From: GCA-002780795 sp964545385
GTDB lineage: Bacteria; Patescibacteriota; Microgenomatia; UBA1406; GWC2-37-13
Assembly (NCBI GenBank): GCA_964545385.1
Contig: CAZJFG010000004.1
Location: forward strand, 1-48,349
Reading direction: 5' to 3'
Length of the DNA stretch: 48,349 nucleotides
Within the stretch, counting starts at the first letter, position 1. The number at the start of each line of letters is the position of its first letter. The position numbers were made by a program, and so were the translations under genes. Below the pieces are notes generated by a model. It was not told the origin of the DNA. It did no database searches and worked only from the letters and a program-made list of their open reading frames with translations. This document shows positions 32,971 to 41,455 of the stretch, in pieces.

Positions 32971-33539
32971 AGAACAAATTTAATAACCATAACTACAGTC
33001 TGAAAAAATATTTTTACATCATACCATAAACTTTTCTTTTTTACATATTCCAAATCCAATTCCATCCATTTTTTGAAAGATCGGTGATCGGCACCACAAA
33101 CAATCCATAGAGAAGTCATACCGGGCAAAACCGAAAATCGTTTTTCGTATTTTTTGGGAATTTTTTTCGCTTCGTCAACCGGTAGGGGACGTGGCCCGAC
33201 AAAACTCATCTCTCCCCGGATAATATTCCATAGCTGTGGGATTTCATCAATGGCCGTATGAGCTAAAAAACGGCCGACTTTCGTGTATCTGGGGTCGTTG
33301 CGGATTTTAAACGCCGGCCCATCTGCCTCGTTTTGAGCTTTGAGCTTTGACTTTTGAGTTTCCGCACCTTCGACCATGGTGCGGATTTTATAAATCCAAA
33401 AAGGTTTTTTATTTTTTCCCGCCCGGAGCTGTTTAAAGATAAAAGAACCCTTAGAAGTTAATTCCACAACAATATATAAAATAACCAGTAAAGGAGAAAA
33501 AAAAATCAATAAAAATAATGCCGATAGTCTTTCAAGCAT
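32967..33539 (-). CDS. Undecaprenyl-phosphate sugar phosphotransferase (ExoY/WcaJ type, short form)
   Basis: A 190-residue initiating sugar transferase with a single N-terminal membrane helix (ALFLLIFFSPLLVILYIVVE) and the complete catalytic core: FIFKQLRAGKNKKPFWIYKIRTM, DEIPQLWNIIRGEMSFVGPRP and PGMTSLW. It lacks the multi-helix N-terminal domain of long forms. It links a sugar phosphate to undecaprenyl phosphate at the inner membrane, the first step of an exopolysaccharide or glycoprotein glycan. Residues about 63-69 (QKSKLKAQ) come from a word repeat (33331-33361). The pqqD-like gene overlaps its stop. Confidence 0.93.
   Translation of the reverse strand: MLERLSALFLLIFFSPLLVILYIVVELTSKGSFIFKQLRAGKNKKPFWIYKIRTMVEGAETQKSKLKAQNEADGPAFKIRNDPRYTKVGRFLAHTAIDEIPQLWNIIRGEMSFVGPRPLPVDEAKKIPKKYEKRFSVLPGMTSLWIVCGADHRSFKKWMELDLEYVKKKSLWYDVKIFFQTVVMVIKFVL
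33331..33361 (-). repeat. In-frame word repeat (SKLKAQ type) in the sugar transferase
   Basis: On the minus strand AAACTCAAAAGTCAAAGCTC-like words encode ETQKSKLKAQN between the KIRTM strand and the GPAFKIRND loop. It is almost the same word as in PBP2. Confidence 0.7.
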
Positions 33540-33670
33540 TGATCACAAGTATAAAGTTAAAAAATAAATAGTTTTATTAAAGTTCATGGTTTGTTTAAAT
33601 CATAAACTTTTTTTTAAAACTTATTTACTATAATAGCATGAAGTTTTTAAAACATTTTGAAAAAACAATA

Positions 33671-34315
33671 CTAACGCGGGTTTTTTGCATAGGGTAAAAT
33701 CGTCTTCCAAGCTTTTTCAACGGTCTTTGGAATTTTTTGTTTTATGATGTCGCCTTTATTAGCGTATTTGTCGAATCTAGCCATCTCCGAAATAATTCTA
33801 TCTAAAGTTGTTTGATTAATTATCAATTGTTGGTCGCTTGGAATGTTTATAAATTCTATGGTTGGATTCTGTTTTTGCATTGTCGCCCAAGCCCGGCGTT
33901 GATGAATTGGGAGGGCTATAAGAATCACATTTTTTGGGTCGATTCCAGCATTTTTCATCATGGGAATGGCAAACTGTACTTCTTCTAACGTATTGGTTGC
34001 CAAGCCTTGCCAGTGTTGTATTGATTTGGGAACACCTTGTTTTAATAACTCATAATGATAAATTTCTGCTTCATCTTTCTGCCATTCTGGATTACCAAAA
34101 GTACCTTTTTTTGAATTAAAAAAAAGCTGTTTTACACAACCCAATCTATAAAGTTCTGCTGCTTTTATTACAGGGGTAATATTCTCCTCGCCAAAAATAA
34201 ACGCAGCATCTGCTTCCTTTATAGGATCATTTATTCTTAAATAATCCCAAAGATCGGTAATGGCTAATCGAATTTTGATTGGAAATTCTTCGTTGTTTTG
34301 GCGACTTTTTTCCAT
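33671..34315 (-). CDS. YdcF/DUF218-family protein
   Basis: A 214-residue protein with the DUF218 fold pattern: ADAAFIFGEE, AAELYRLGCVKQLFFNS, DEAEIYHYELLKQGVPKS, TNTLEEVQFA (family T-x-x-E-x), VILIALPIHQRRAW (family hydrophobic-strand S/P-x-x-x-x-R-A). Members such as SanA and ElyC affect envelope or undecaprenyl-linked processes; biochemical role uncertain. There is no signal or TM segment here. It follows the HTH-TPR gene by eight bases on the same strand, so they are in one operon. A 131-base intergenic stretch without recognisable gene separates it from the sugar transferase. Confidence 0.8.
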   Translation of the reverse strand: MEKSRQNNEEFPIKIRLAITDLWDYLRINDPIKEADAAFIFGEENITPVIKAAELYRLGCVKQLFFNSKKGTFGNPEWQKDEAEIYHYELLKQGVPKSIQHWQGLATNTLEEVQFAIPMMKNAGIDPKNVILIALPIHQRRAWATMQKQNPTIEFINIPSDQQLIINQTTLDRIISEMARFDKYANKGDIIKQKIPKTVEKAWKTILPYAKNPR

Positions 34316-34323
34316 AATCGTTT

Positions 34324-35454
34324 TTAAATAGTTTTGTTCATCATTTCTCTTATCTTTGTGATATATCTGTAATAACCGTAATTTTCAGCCAGGTTTAATC
34401 CTCTTTTACCAACTTTTTCAAAATAGTTTTTATCTTTTTGTTTTGTCCTTTTTAAAATTTCGAGTCTACTTCTGTCAAATTGAATCAATCTAAAAACTTC
34501 CTCGGATTTACTTTTTTTATATATTTCTTCCGCTTCTTCAATAGTGTTAAGTGCTTCTTGCATTTTTAATATCCCCTGAGCTCGACCCAAACCCTCAATA
34601 AAAGACAACGTTGGGCTTAACAAAATCTTGTGGTAATTAAATATTTTAGCAGCTAATGCTGTTATTTCTTTATATTTTTTTTCTAAATTTAAATAAGCTG
34701 TGTTTAAAATCGCTACGCGTACTGCCTCAATACGAGTATTCTGATCTTTTATTAGATCCAAGGCATTATATATAATGGGAAAGGAACGGTCATATTTTTC
34801 TGCAATATAATAAGCTTCTCCTTCAACAAAATAAGATAAACCTATAAAATTTTTTTTCTTTAAAATTTCTCCTATTTCCCTTAATTCATAAGTAACAATT
34901 TTTTCATGATAAACAACCTTGTTTGGTGATAGTAGCATATTGTTATAACATTTTTCAAGAAGAATTTTTCCGTATGTATCAAAAAATTTCCTAGAATAAG
35001 GAGAAAACAACATCTTCGTTTTAAGACTCCTAAATCTATCTAGTAGAATATCGGTTAACTCATTACTTATACCATAATCACCACTCCATCGATATTCTGC
35101 TATTTTTTTTAGAATTTTTTCCGTTGGTAAATCAACTAAAAAATAATGGTTTATTTCTAAATTATATTTTTTATAAATATCTAATAAGAGGGCTTCTTTT
35201 AAATATAACGCTTTTTGTTTTTTTATTTTCAAAATGGAACAAAATACATTTAGTTGTCTTTGGGTAAATAACCTTTCACCACTTATTACCCGCGATAAAA
35301 CACTAGCATCGATTTCTTTGTATCCTAATTTCTCCCACATGCTAAAGGCCAATTGATTTAAGGTCATTTTGTTGGAAAAAATAATCTTATTACCTTTGCG
35401 AAGGTAGTATTTCTGGAGAGTACGAGCAAACTTGGTTGTTTTATTGACAGGCAT
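34324..35454 (-). CDS. HTH regulator with TPR-like C-terminal region (RRNPP-like layout)
   Basis: A 376-residue protein. Residues about 30-80 form an HTH of Xre type (TLNQLAFSMWEKLGYKEIDA then SVLSRVISGERLFTQRQLNV). The rest (about 120-376) is a series of amphipathic helix pairs (EGEAYYIAEKYDRSFPIIYN, EAVRVAILNTAYLNLEKKYK, GILKMQEALNTIEEAEEIYK) that look like TPR repeats. HTH plus TPR is the layout of the RRNPP peptide receptors (Rgg, PlcR, PrgX) of Firmicutes. Binding of a peptide is only a possibility; but the neighbouring cluster makes a peptide. Gene order: regulator then ydcF-like. Confidence 0.7.
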   Translation of the reverse strand: MPVNKTTKFARTLQKYYLRKGNKIIFSNKMTLNQLAFSMWEKLGYKEIDASVLSRVISGERLFTQRQLNVFCSILKIKKQKALYLKEALLLDIYKKYNLEINHYFLVDLPTEKILKKIAEYRWSGDYGISNELTDILLDRFRSLKTKMLFSPYSRKFFDTYGKILLEKCYNNMLLSPNKVVYHEKIVTYELREIGEILKKKNFIGLSYFVEGEAYYIAEKYDRSFPIIYNALDLIKDQNTRIEAVRVAILNTAYLNLEKKYKEITALAAKIFNYHKILLSPTLSFIEGLGRAQGILKMQEALNTIEEAEEIYKKSKSEEVFRLIQFDRSRLEILKRTKQKDKNYFEKVGKRGLNLAENYGYYRYITKIREMMNKTI

Positions 35455-35493
35455 GTCAATGAATTATTTTATTTTTTATTATATAACAATTTT

Positions 35494-35673
35494 ATGCGGA
35501 AAGATAGTCCTATAGAAAGCTCCGAATACCGTTTTGTTTTAAAAGGTTGTTGCCTTTATCACTATCCTCTTGTTGAAAGAAAGCCTTCATTAAAAATTAT
35601 TATATGCAGAATACTTTCTCCTTTTGTTTATTTTTGGCAGTGGATAACCCGACTATCGACAAAATATTCGTAA
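35494..35673 (+). CDS. Short ORF (59 aa) sharing a C-terminal module with the ORF at 41456
   Basis: The ORF begins MRKDSPIES, with TATAAC six bases before the ATG, and encodes YRFVLKGCCLYHYPLVERKP then RILSPFVYFWQWITRLSTKY before its stop. Over 39 residues it matches the end of the ORF at 41456 (YLHVLKNNTLYSYPIVEKRP, then KILSPFVYFWQ) with about half of the positions identical. I do not recognise the family; it may be the remnant C-terminus of a larger enzyme or a small protein. The last 46 bases overlap the convergent O-antigen-ligase gene. Confidence 0.45.
   Translation: MRKDSPIESSEYRFVLKGCCLYHYPLVERKPSLKIIICRILSPFVYFWQWITRLSTKYS
35614..35642 (+). repeat. 29-bp direct repeat, copy 1
   Basis: CTTTCTCCTTTTGTTTATTT continuing to TTGGCAGTG is identical to 41690-41718. 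Weaker similarity continues about 75 bases upstream in both copies, where both encode the same peptide module. Confidence 0.85.
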
Positions 35674-38075
35674 ATTATATCCGCCAGTTCTTTATTCCCT
35701 TTATTATTTAAACTCTCAAAATTAGTAAAATAGTTTTTTTTATCCAGTCCGTTTATTATTTGGATTCCATCTTTTCTTGGAATATTTATCTTTTTAATGA
35801 ACTTTTTTTCTTCTGCTGAAAAATCACCAAAAAACAAAATAACCATATTGCTTTTTTTTGATTGAATGAAATAATTAATAAAATCTCTTTGTTTGGCAAA
35901 AATTTGCGGTCCTCCAAACTCAGTCAGCAGCTCTTTACTTATTTGACCCCAGATAGAAAAATCATTTATCCTCTTTGTTATTCCGTTTAACTCATCGGCG
36001 TTTTTTGCTTGTTTATAATATTTAATTATTTCCCCAATAATTAACTCGTTTAATTGATATAGATTGTCTTTTCTTATCAGCCATAAAACCAGGTCCGGCT
36101 GATATTTTTCTCCTTTAAGCTTGAAAAGATGTGCAGCATATTGTATATCGTAACCATTTACCCCAAGGTTTATTACTTCAAATTTTTTGGTATTCCGGCA
36201 TTTATTATTTTTATTTAGATTTTCCTCCAAAACTTCTGTCCAGTTGTCTTTTGTCTCGACAAGTAAACCGAACGTTTGTGAGTCTCCAAGTGCAATAATT
36301 CTAAAAACATCTTTGGGCTTATCTAAGGAATAATCGTATTTTTCATTCAAGCCATCATTATTAAGAGTATATTTGATTTTGTTTGTTAATATTTCTGAGT
36401 TTGGTTCGGGTTGAAAAAACATTACCGGAAAATTTATTCCTATTTCTTGGCACTTTCTTTTATGTTCAAAAAAACAGAGTTTGACAACCTGGCTTTTAGC
36501 TGTACCAAATTTATCAAATCCTTTATCAAGATAATATTTTAAAAGCCTGTCTTCAAAATTCTTATTTGCCACTTTTTTTCCTTCTGTTATGACTTCAAGC
36601 TGGTAAAGTTCCTCAATCAAATCCAGGTTGTTGGCAGGATATAGATCAAGTCCTTTTTTATAATTGTCAATCGCTTTTATTTTATCGCCAAAGTAATTAT
36701 ATAATCCCCCGACCAATCTTTTTGCCTTATAATCGCCGATAAAAATAAACTCATACGGTTTCACGGTTTTTATAAATAATTCTTTATTATTTGTTTTTTT
36801 TGAAATAATAAGCATCTCTTCCAGTTTTTCTCTATTCCAATTAACCCTCACCAAAACGCTTGCAAAAAAAAACAAAAAAAATAATGAGAGCGCAGTTATT
36901 TTGTTTACTATAAAATTTTTATTTTCTTGATAAGTTAGTCCAATAAGAATAAAAAAATATAATAAATACGAATAATATCTGTGAAGATAGTCTATTTGGA
37001 ATAAAAAAAGACAGGTTAAGAAAACAATGAAATATTTATTCTTTTTACTGTTTTTTAAGGACAAAAAAAGAAAAAGCACAAAAAAGAGACCAACCAGAAT
37101 TCCTCCCTCAGAAAACATATCTAAAAAGATATTGTGTGCTGTTTCCGATAATTTCATCGTAATAATATTCTGGTGTTTTTGGACAATACTTTTAAAATTT
37201 CCCAATCCATAACCGAATAAGGGCTTATCAATAATCCCTTTTATCGCAATAGAATAAAATCTTTCCCTCCCTCCATATACTCCCTTGTAATCAACAAAAA
37301 TATTTTTAGCAACTGTTTTGGTAATAGTTTGGTTGGCTGTTTTAAAAAAACCAACATTGTTTGAAAATTGTATGATTAGAAAAAAAAAGGTCAGTAAAAG
37401 AACAAAAAAAATTCGCTTTGGTTTTATTTTTTGCTTATAAAATATGGGTTGAACCAATAAAATTACAATCAAAGTTAAAAGAGCTGCCCGCGAATAAGAA
37501 AAGATGGTAAAAATTACAAAAAAAAATAAGATAACTTTGTCGATAAATCTTTGTTCTGTCTCGGGCATTAAAACAAAAAAAGCAACCGGAAGCAAAAGCA
37601 AACTTCCCATTGGATTATGTGTGCCATAAAAAGAGTAAATATATTGATATCCTCTCTGAGGTATCAAAAATGGGAAAAACTTATTGAAATAATTTACTAA
37701 GATTGAAACGAAAACAAAAATCAAACCTAAAATAATGGTGTATGTATCAAACCTATTTTTTAAATTCTCTTTTTTATTGTAAACATATACCAGTATTAAA
37801 AAAATAGCTGCATAATATATCAATAAAAAAAAAGTATTTATTTTGTTTACCGAAAAAAAAAGGGAAATGAAAGAAAACAGAAGAAATAAGACATAACTTA
37901 TCGTCAAAGTTCTGGGAAACAAAAACTCTTTCTTTTTTAAAAAATCGTAACCGTATAAAAAAAACGGCCACAAGATAACAAGATAAAAAGACATTTCCCT
38001 CCCGTTTTGCAGCCCCAGGCCTTCTGCAAAAAAAATTAACGAGAGTGGTAAATAAAATAATATTTGTTCTAACAT
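35628..38075 (-). CDS. O-antigen-ligase-like membrane protein fused to SGNH-like domain
   Basis: An 815-residue protein. Residues about 1-400 hold ten to twelve membrane helices with the O-antigen ligase/Wzy signature loop (GLGNFKSIVQKHQNIITMKL followed by SETAHNIFLDMFSEGGILVG). A TPR-like helix pair follows (YNYFGDKIKAIDNYKKGLDL). The C-terminal 250 residues start RIIALGDSQTFGLLVE (SGNH block I) and INLGVNGYD (block II). But block III reads RKDN and the expected D-x-x-H near the end reads NFES, so hydrolase catalysis looks lost. It probably polymerises or transfers glycan outside the membrane. Convergent with a short ORF (46-base overlap). Confidence 0.82.
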   Translation of the reverse strand: MLEQILFYLPLSLIFFAEGLGLQNGREMSFYLVILWPFFLYGYDFLKKKEFLFPRTLTISYVLFLLFSFISLFFSVNKINTFFLLIYYAAIFLILVYVYNKKENLKNRFDTYTIILGLIFVFVSILVNYFNKFFPFLIPQRGYQYIYSFYGTHNPMGSLLLLPVAFFVLMPETEQRFIDKVILFFFVIFTIFSYSRAALLTLIVILLVQPIFYKQKIKPKRIFFVLLLTFFFLIIQFSNNVGFFKTANQTITKTVAKNIFVDYKGVYGGRERFYSIAIKGIIDKPLFGYGLGNFKSIVQKHQNIITMKLSETAHNIFLDMFSEGGILVGLFFVLFLFLSLKNSKKNKYFIVFLTCLFLFQIDYLHRYYSYLLYFFILIGLTYQENKNFIVNKITALSLFFLFFFASVLVRVNWNREKLEEMLIISKKTNNKELFIKTVKPYEFIFIGDYKAKRLVGGLYNYFGDKIKAIDNYKKGLDLYPANNLDLIEELYQLEVITEGKKVANKNFEDRLLKYYLDKGFDKFGTAKSQVVKLCFFEHKRKCQEIGINFPVMFFQPEPNSEILTNKIKYTLNNDGLNEKYDYSLDKPKDVFRIIALGDSQTFGLLVETKDNWTEVLEENLNKNNKCRNTKKFEVINLGVNGYDIQYAAHLFKLKGEKYQPDLVLWLIRKDNLYQLNELIIGEIIKYYKQAKNADELNGITKRINDFSIWGQISKELLTEFGGPQIFAKQRDFINYFIQSKKSNMVILFFGDFSAEEKKFIKKINIPRKDGIQIINGLDKKNYFTNFESLNNKGNKELADIIYEYFVDSRVIHCQK

Positions 38076-38130
38076 TAATTTGGTATTGAATCTTAAATTT
38101 TTGTTGTGTTATGATTATTTTATAAAAATA

Positions 38131-39738
38131 ATGTTAAATGTTATTAGAAAAATTTCTAAGTCTTTCTTTATTTTTGTCATAATCTTAACAGTATTATTGT
38201 TAATATCTAATTCTTTTGTTAAAGCTCAATATGGTGATGATGATGATGGTGGTGGTGGTGATGATGATGATCCAGTACGAATAGCATCATGTTGGAATAC
38301 TTGCGGATGGAGTGCGGGAGGAAGATCTTGTCAATCTGAATTATTCTGTCTATATCAAGACGGAGCAAACCGTTGTGTCAATCCATCATGTCCTACTTAT
38401 AGTGACTGCTGTTGTGACCCCAATACTCCTACTAATCCTAACCCGGCCGGGAATGTAGTAAACCCAAGCGTTACCTTTTCTTGGAACAGTGTTAGTGGTG
38501 CAAATAAGTATGCTTTTCGGATAGACGACCTATCCAATCCTTGGTGCGATACATCAACGACTTCCTGTACTAGTCCTCCTAACTGTACTTACTATTCTGG
38601 TGATCAATGTATCACCTTAACAAACCCAACAGTAACCCTTACGCTGGAACGTGGTCATAGTTATCACTGGTGGGTTCATGCTATCAAAAACTGCCCTAAC
38701 GGGAATAAATGGAGTGGGGCGACAGGTGGCAGTATTACAGTCCTCCCCGCTCTTTCCTGTCCTACAAATTTCAACTGGACGTGTGAACCCGCAGGCAATA
38801 AAGTAACTATCTCCTGGAATTCTTTAAGCGGTGCGTCTTGGTATAAACTGCGGATGAATGCCTATCCTACCTCTGATTGGTATAATGCTGCTGCGGGTGA
38901 TCAAATAATTGACACGTCAAATTCTCAAAACACAGTAAATATTACCCCTGGTGTTTCTTATAATTATGATGTCCAAGGAGTAAGAGAAGGAGACGTTTAT
39001 CCTTATCCCGGTGCCCGATGCCCTTTTGCTGATTTTACTTGCAATATAACAGATCCCACACTTGGCACACTATATATAGACGCCGAAGGGACAACAGACT
39101 CGATGAAAAACAGCAGCTATTACGGTTACACGGGCCTTAGAAAAAGCGACGACAGTCTTGGCTCCGGTCAAAAAGGTTCCAATATCTACAACTACCTGAA
39201 AGTCGGCCAAAGAGTAGACTCGGCCCTTGGTGCATCAAATTCCTCCAATATCGGCCTTTCAGGAGTTATATTTGGTCCAACTTCACTTGCTCCTGTTTCC
39301 GGCTCAACAACCATGGCAAGTGTAATGAACAACGTCAAAAACAATGATGGTTTCATTCTTCTTTACGCCAACAAGGCCTATACGGCCGCAGCAAGTCCGA
39401 TAGGTGTCGCCACCACTGCCGACCGCTATTATTTTTACACAAGAAACAGTGCTGGTATATACTCTTGGTCACCCGGTTATGAACAAGACCGCTCATATAA
39501 AGTTGTACTCAGCGATCCGATTATTACGGTTCTGGGAGTTAATCCAAAAAACTGTTATTCATCGTTTGGTGGTAATACTCAAGCCCAGAGAGCCCAGATG
39601 CCTTGTTTTAATGTATATATCTACAAAGGCACAACAGGTCCATATGTCACCAGTTTTGGTACCTATGGCTACACATACAGCAGTAGTACGAATAAAAATA
39701 TCTATACCCAGAATATCACTCCCCAGAAGATACAATAG
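38131..39738 (+). CDS. Secreted surface protein with Asp/Gly tract and fibronectin-like repeats
   Basis: A 535-residue protein from ATG 38131 (MLNVIRKI), where a signal helix starts (FFIFVIILTVLLLISNSFV, cleavage after KA); an ATG at 38080 is less likely. The mature N-terminus has an acidic GDDDDGGGGDDDD tract and a Cys-rich knot (CWNTCGWSAGGRSC and CCCDPN). Two Fn3-like repeats (VTFSWNSVSGANKYAFRIDD, VTISWNSLSGASWYKLRMN) follow, then a beta-rich domain of about 180 residues. No C-terminal anchor is visible and the frame stops within 23 bases of the convergent partial gene, so the 3' end may be truncated or chimeric. It is probably an adhesin-type protein. Confidence 0.7.
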   Translation: MLNVIRKISKSFFIFVIILTVLLLISNSFVKAQYGDDDDGGGGDDDDPVRIASCWNTCGWSAGGRSCQSELFCLYQDGANRCVNPSCPTYSDCCCDPNTPTNPNPAGNVVNPSVTFSWNSVSGANKYAFRIDDLSNPWCDTSTTSCTSPPNCTYYSGDQCITLTNPTVTLTLERGHSYHWWVHAIKNCPNGNKWSGATGGSITVLPALSCPTNFNWTCEPAGNKVTISWNSLSGASWYKLRMNAYPTSDWYNAAAGDQIIDTSNSQNTVNITPGVSYNYDVQGVREGDVYPYPGARCPFADFTCNITDPTLGTLYIDAEGTTDSMKNSSYYGYTGLRKSDDSLGSGQKGSNIYNYLKVGQRVDSALGASNSSNIGLSGVIFGPTSLAPVSGSTTMASVMNNVKNNDGFILLYANKAYTAAASPIGVATTADRYYFYTRNSAGIYSWSPGYEQDRSYKVVLSDPIITVLGVNPKNCYSSFGGNTQAQRAQMPCFNVYIYKGTTGPYVTSFGTYGYTYSSSTNKNIYTQNITPQKIQ

Positions 39739-40656
39739 AAGGAAGATATGTTTTGTATTCTTTTTTGGGACCAAGGCCTCCGACAATCCATTTGGGTTCA
39801 CCAAATGTCATGTTCTCAGGATCAATTTGAATAGCGATAAGACCATAACCTACGATATTTATAAAAGCAAACATCTTCCCATCTATCTTCCCAACCTGCA
39901 TATCACGCTCGTAAATAATACCTGTTCCCTCATCTGCTTCTTCGGCAATTATTATTCTTGATGTTGAGGTCGGATCAGTTAAGGGTTTACTCAGGTCCCG
40001 CAAAACAAGGGTATTTTGATTATAGTCGGTGCTTCCTCCAACCAACATCACATTATCATTAATCAATCGTATTGAGTTCATAAATGCCATATTCCACTCA
40101 TAGTATGATTCCTCAGAGAGAATGTTGCCTAGAGAGTCAAGAGTATAGAAGTTAAGATCGTATGAAGCCACATAGAGTTTTTCCACATCACTTTCACCCC
40201 ATTTGGCTTCAAGAGCCTTGGCATCAAAGTTGAAAAGCTCAATTGTTGCCTCAGGATTGTATACATCCGGAATGGTAACTTTTGGTATTTTCCAAGGTGA
40301 ACCATTAAAATATGCAATTATCTTATCTCCATTTCTCATGGCCACCATACTGTCCATTGGAAAACCAGTTGTCTGTTCTGGCCAGATTACCCGTTTAGTT
40401 GATCCATCTGAATAACGAATCACAACAGAACCATCATCATTACTGCTATGTGTATTGATTAGAGTGATATCATCAAACTGTACTTGTTCTGAAGGAATAT
40501 CTCCGCCTTCGAGATCTTCAGGAAGTGCTTCTTCTGTAAATGTTTTGCCATCGGCAGCCGTATAGTATTTGGCTATGTATATGGTTAGGTCACGACCAAC
40601 TACACTTACCGATCCATCATCTCTCTCAAGGACTGATCCTGTTTCAATACCTGTAA
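39716..40656 (-). CDS. Unidentified protein, N-terminus lost in the 100-N gap
   Basis: The frame is open from the gap edge (40656) to a TGA at 39718-39716, giving about 313 residues. Only the part after GTG 40423 has a possible start, but the upstream frame reads a protein-like sequence (LERDDGSVSVVGRDLTIYIA, FTEEALPEDLEGGDIP), so the real start is in the gap. Repeated short strands (VEKLYVASYDLNFYTLDSLG, NDNVMLVGGSTDYNQNTLVL, MFAFINIVGYGLIAIQI) suggest a beta-propeller-like or WD/YVTN-like fold. No signal is visible. Codon choice looks less A-rich than in the neighbouring island genes, so it may belong to another contig. Confidence 0.6.
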
Positions 40657-40756
40657 NNNNNNNNNNNNNNNNNNNNNNNNNNNNNNNNNNNNNNNNNNNN
40701 NNNNNNNNNNNNNNNNNNNNNNNNNNNNNNNNNNNNNNNNNNNNNNNNNNNNNNNN
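40657..40756. other. Scaffold gap of 100 N
   Basis: A run of exactly 100 N, the usual placeholder for a gap of unknown size. The left flank carries an open minus-strand gene; the right flank begins with the codons FNPNCTIVITTSQ and a stop, possibly the tail of an unknown plus-strand gene. Confidence 0.95.
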
Positions 40757-41052
40757 TTTATTTAATCCTAATTGTACTATTGTGATTACTACAAGTCAAT
40801 AAAGAGATTAATGTCAATGAGTTTCCTTTTGCTGTATTATGCAATTTTTTTTATAAAGATAAATAGAGCTAAAAATGCTGTAGTTATCCCACATACAAAG
40901 AGTCGTCTTTATGGATAAAAATTACAATATTTGTAATATTTGTTAGGAATATTAAAAAGCTTCTAAAAAAAACATTCTATACCCCTAGAAAAAAATCCAG
41001 ATTTTAGCAATGAGAATAAAGTAAAATTTAATTATAGGTGCATAATGTGGCT
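40757..41052. other. AT-rich stretch without a recognisable gene
   Basis: No convincing ORF is present. The first 46 bases end a frame that enters from the gap (ITTSQ then TAA). A 33-codon frame (ATG 40817, LLLYYAIFFIKIN) is too short to assign. CATAAT at 41041-41046 lies six bases before the ATG of the following pseudogene, so a promoter for it may have existed. Poly-A and poly-T runs dominate the rest. Confidence 0.6.
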
Positions 41053-41376
41053 ATGGCTCCGGAGAAAATTGGAGTATCGACTATTCCTCTAGCTCGTTCA
41101 CCAAACGAGGAAAAGCAAATCATAGATGCTCTTTCTTTACTTTCAAAATTAAGTCTTCCTGTAATGGTTTGTGATGGTGATTCACGCGATGTTTTTTAAA
41201 TCGGTTAAAAAATTGATAATGTAACCATTGTTCCTCAACCAACCGGAAGCCTTTTAAATCAAGTTAAAGAATGTCTTAATAAAGCAGCTAAAAACTATCC
41301 ATATATTTTCTACACCGAGTCAAACAAACTAGATTTTTTTGATGATCAAATGTCTTTTTCCTCTTTTGTTAAATAG
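41053..41376 (+). pseudogene. Decaying gene with two in-frame TAA stops (glycosyltransferase-like?)
   Basis: The frame begins MAPEKIGVSTIPLARSPNEE with a normal CATAAT box six bases upstream, and continues VMVCDGDS. It has TAA at 41197 and 41206, then goes on in the same frame as IDNVTIVPQPTGSLLNQVKE and PYIFYTESNKLDFF up to TAG at 41374. The continuous similarity in style across the stops shows former coding. The layout (C-x-D-G-x-S then E-S-x-K-x-x-F) resembles a putative sugar-transferase family of Patescibacteria as I remember it; this is unproved. Not a functional protein. Confidence 0.6.
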
Positions 41377-41455
41377 CCTTGGCCGGAGACAGCAAGAAAT
41401 TGATTAGCCTCTTCAAAACTATCAATTGCTCTTTTTTTTGTAAAAAATTCAATTA

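Noticed and set aside
33637..33696. A 19-codon ORF with TATAAT upstream (MKFLKHFEKT)
   Set aside because: It overlaps the 3' end of the YdcF-like gene in antisense, is very short, and resembles nothing else.
40569..40802. Plus-strand ORF across the 100-N gap
   Set aside because: It is made by reading N as open codons; both halves are unrelated, and the left half is antisense to a protein-like frame.
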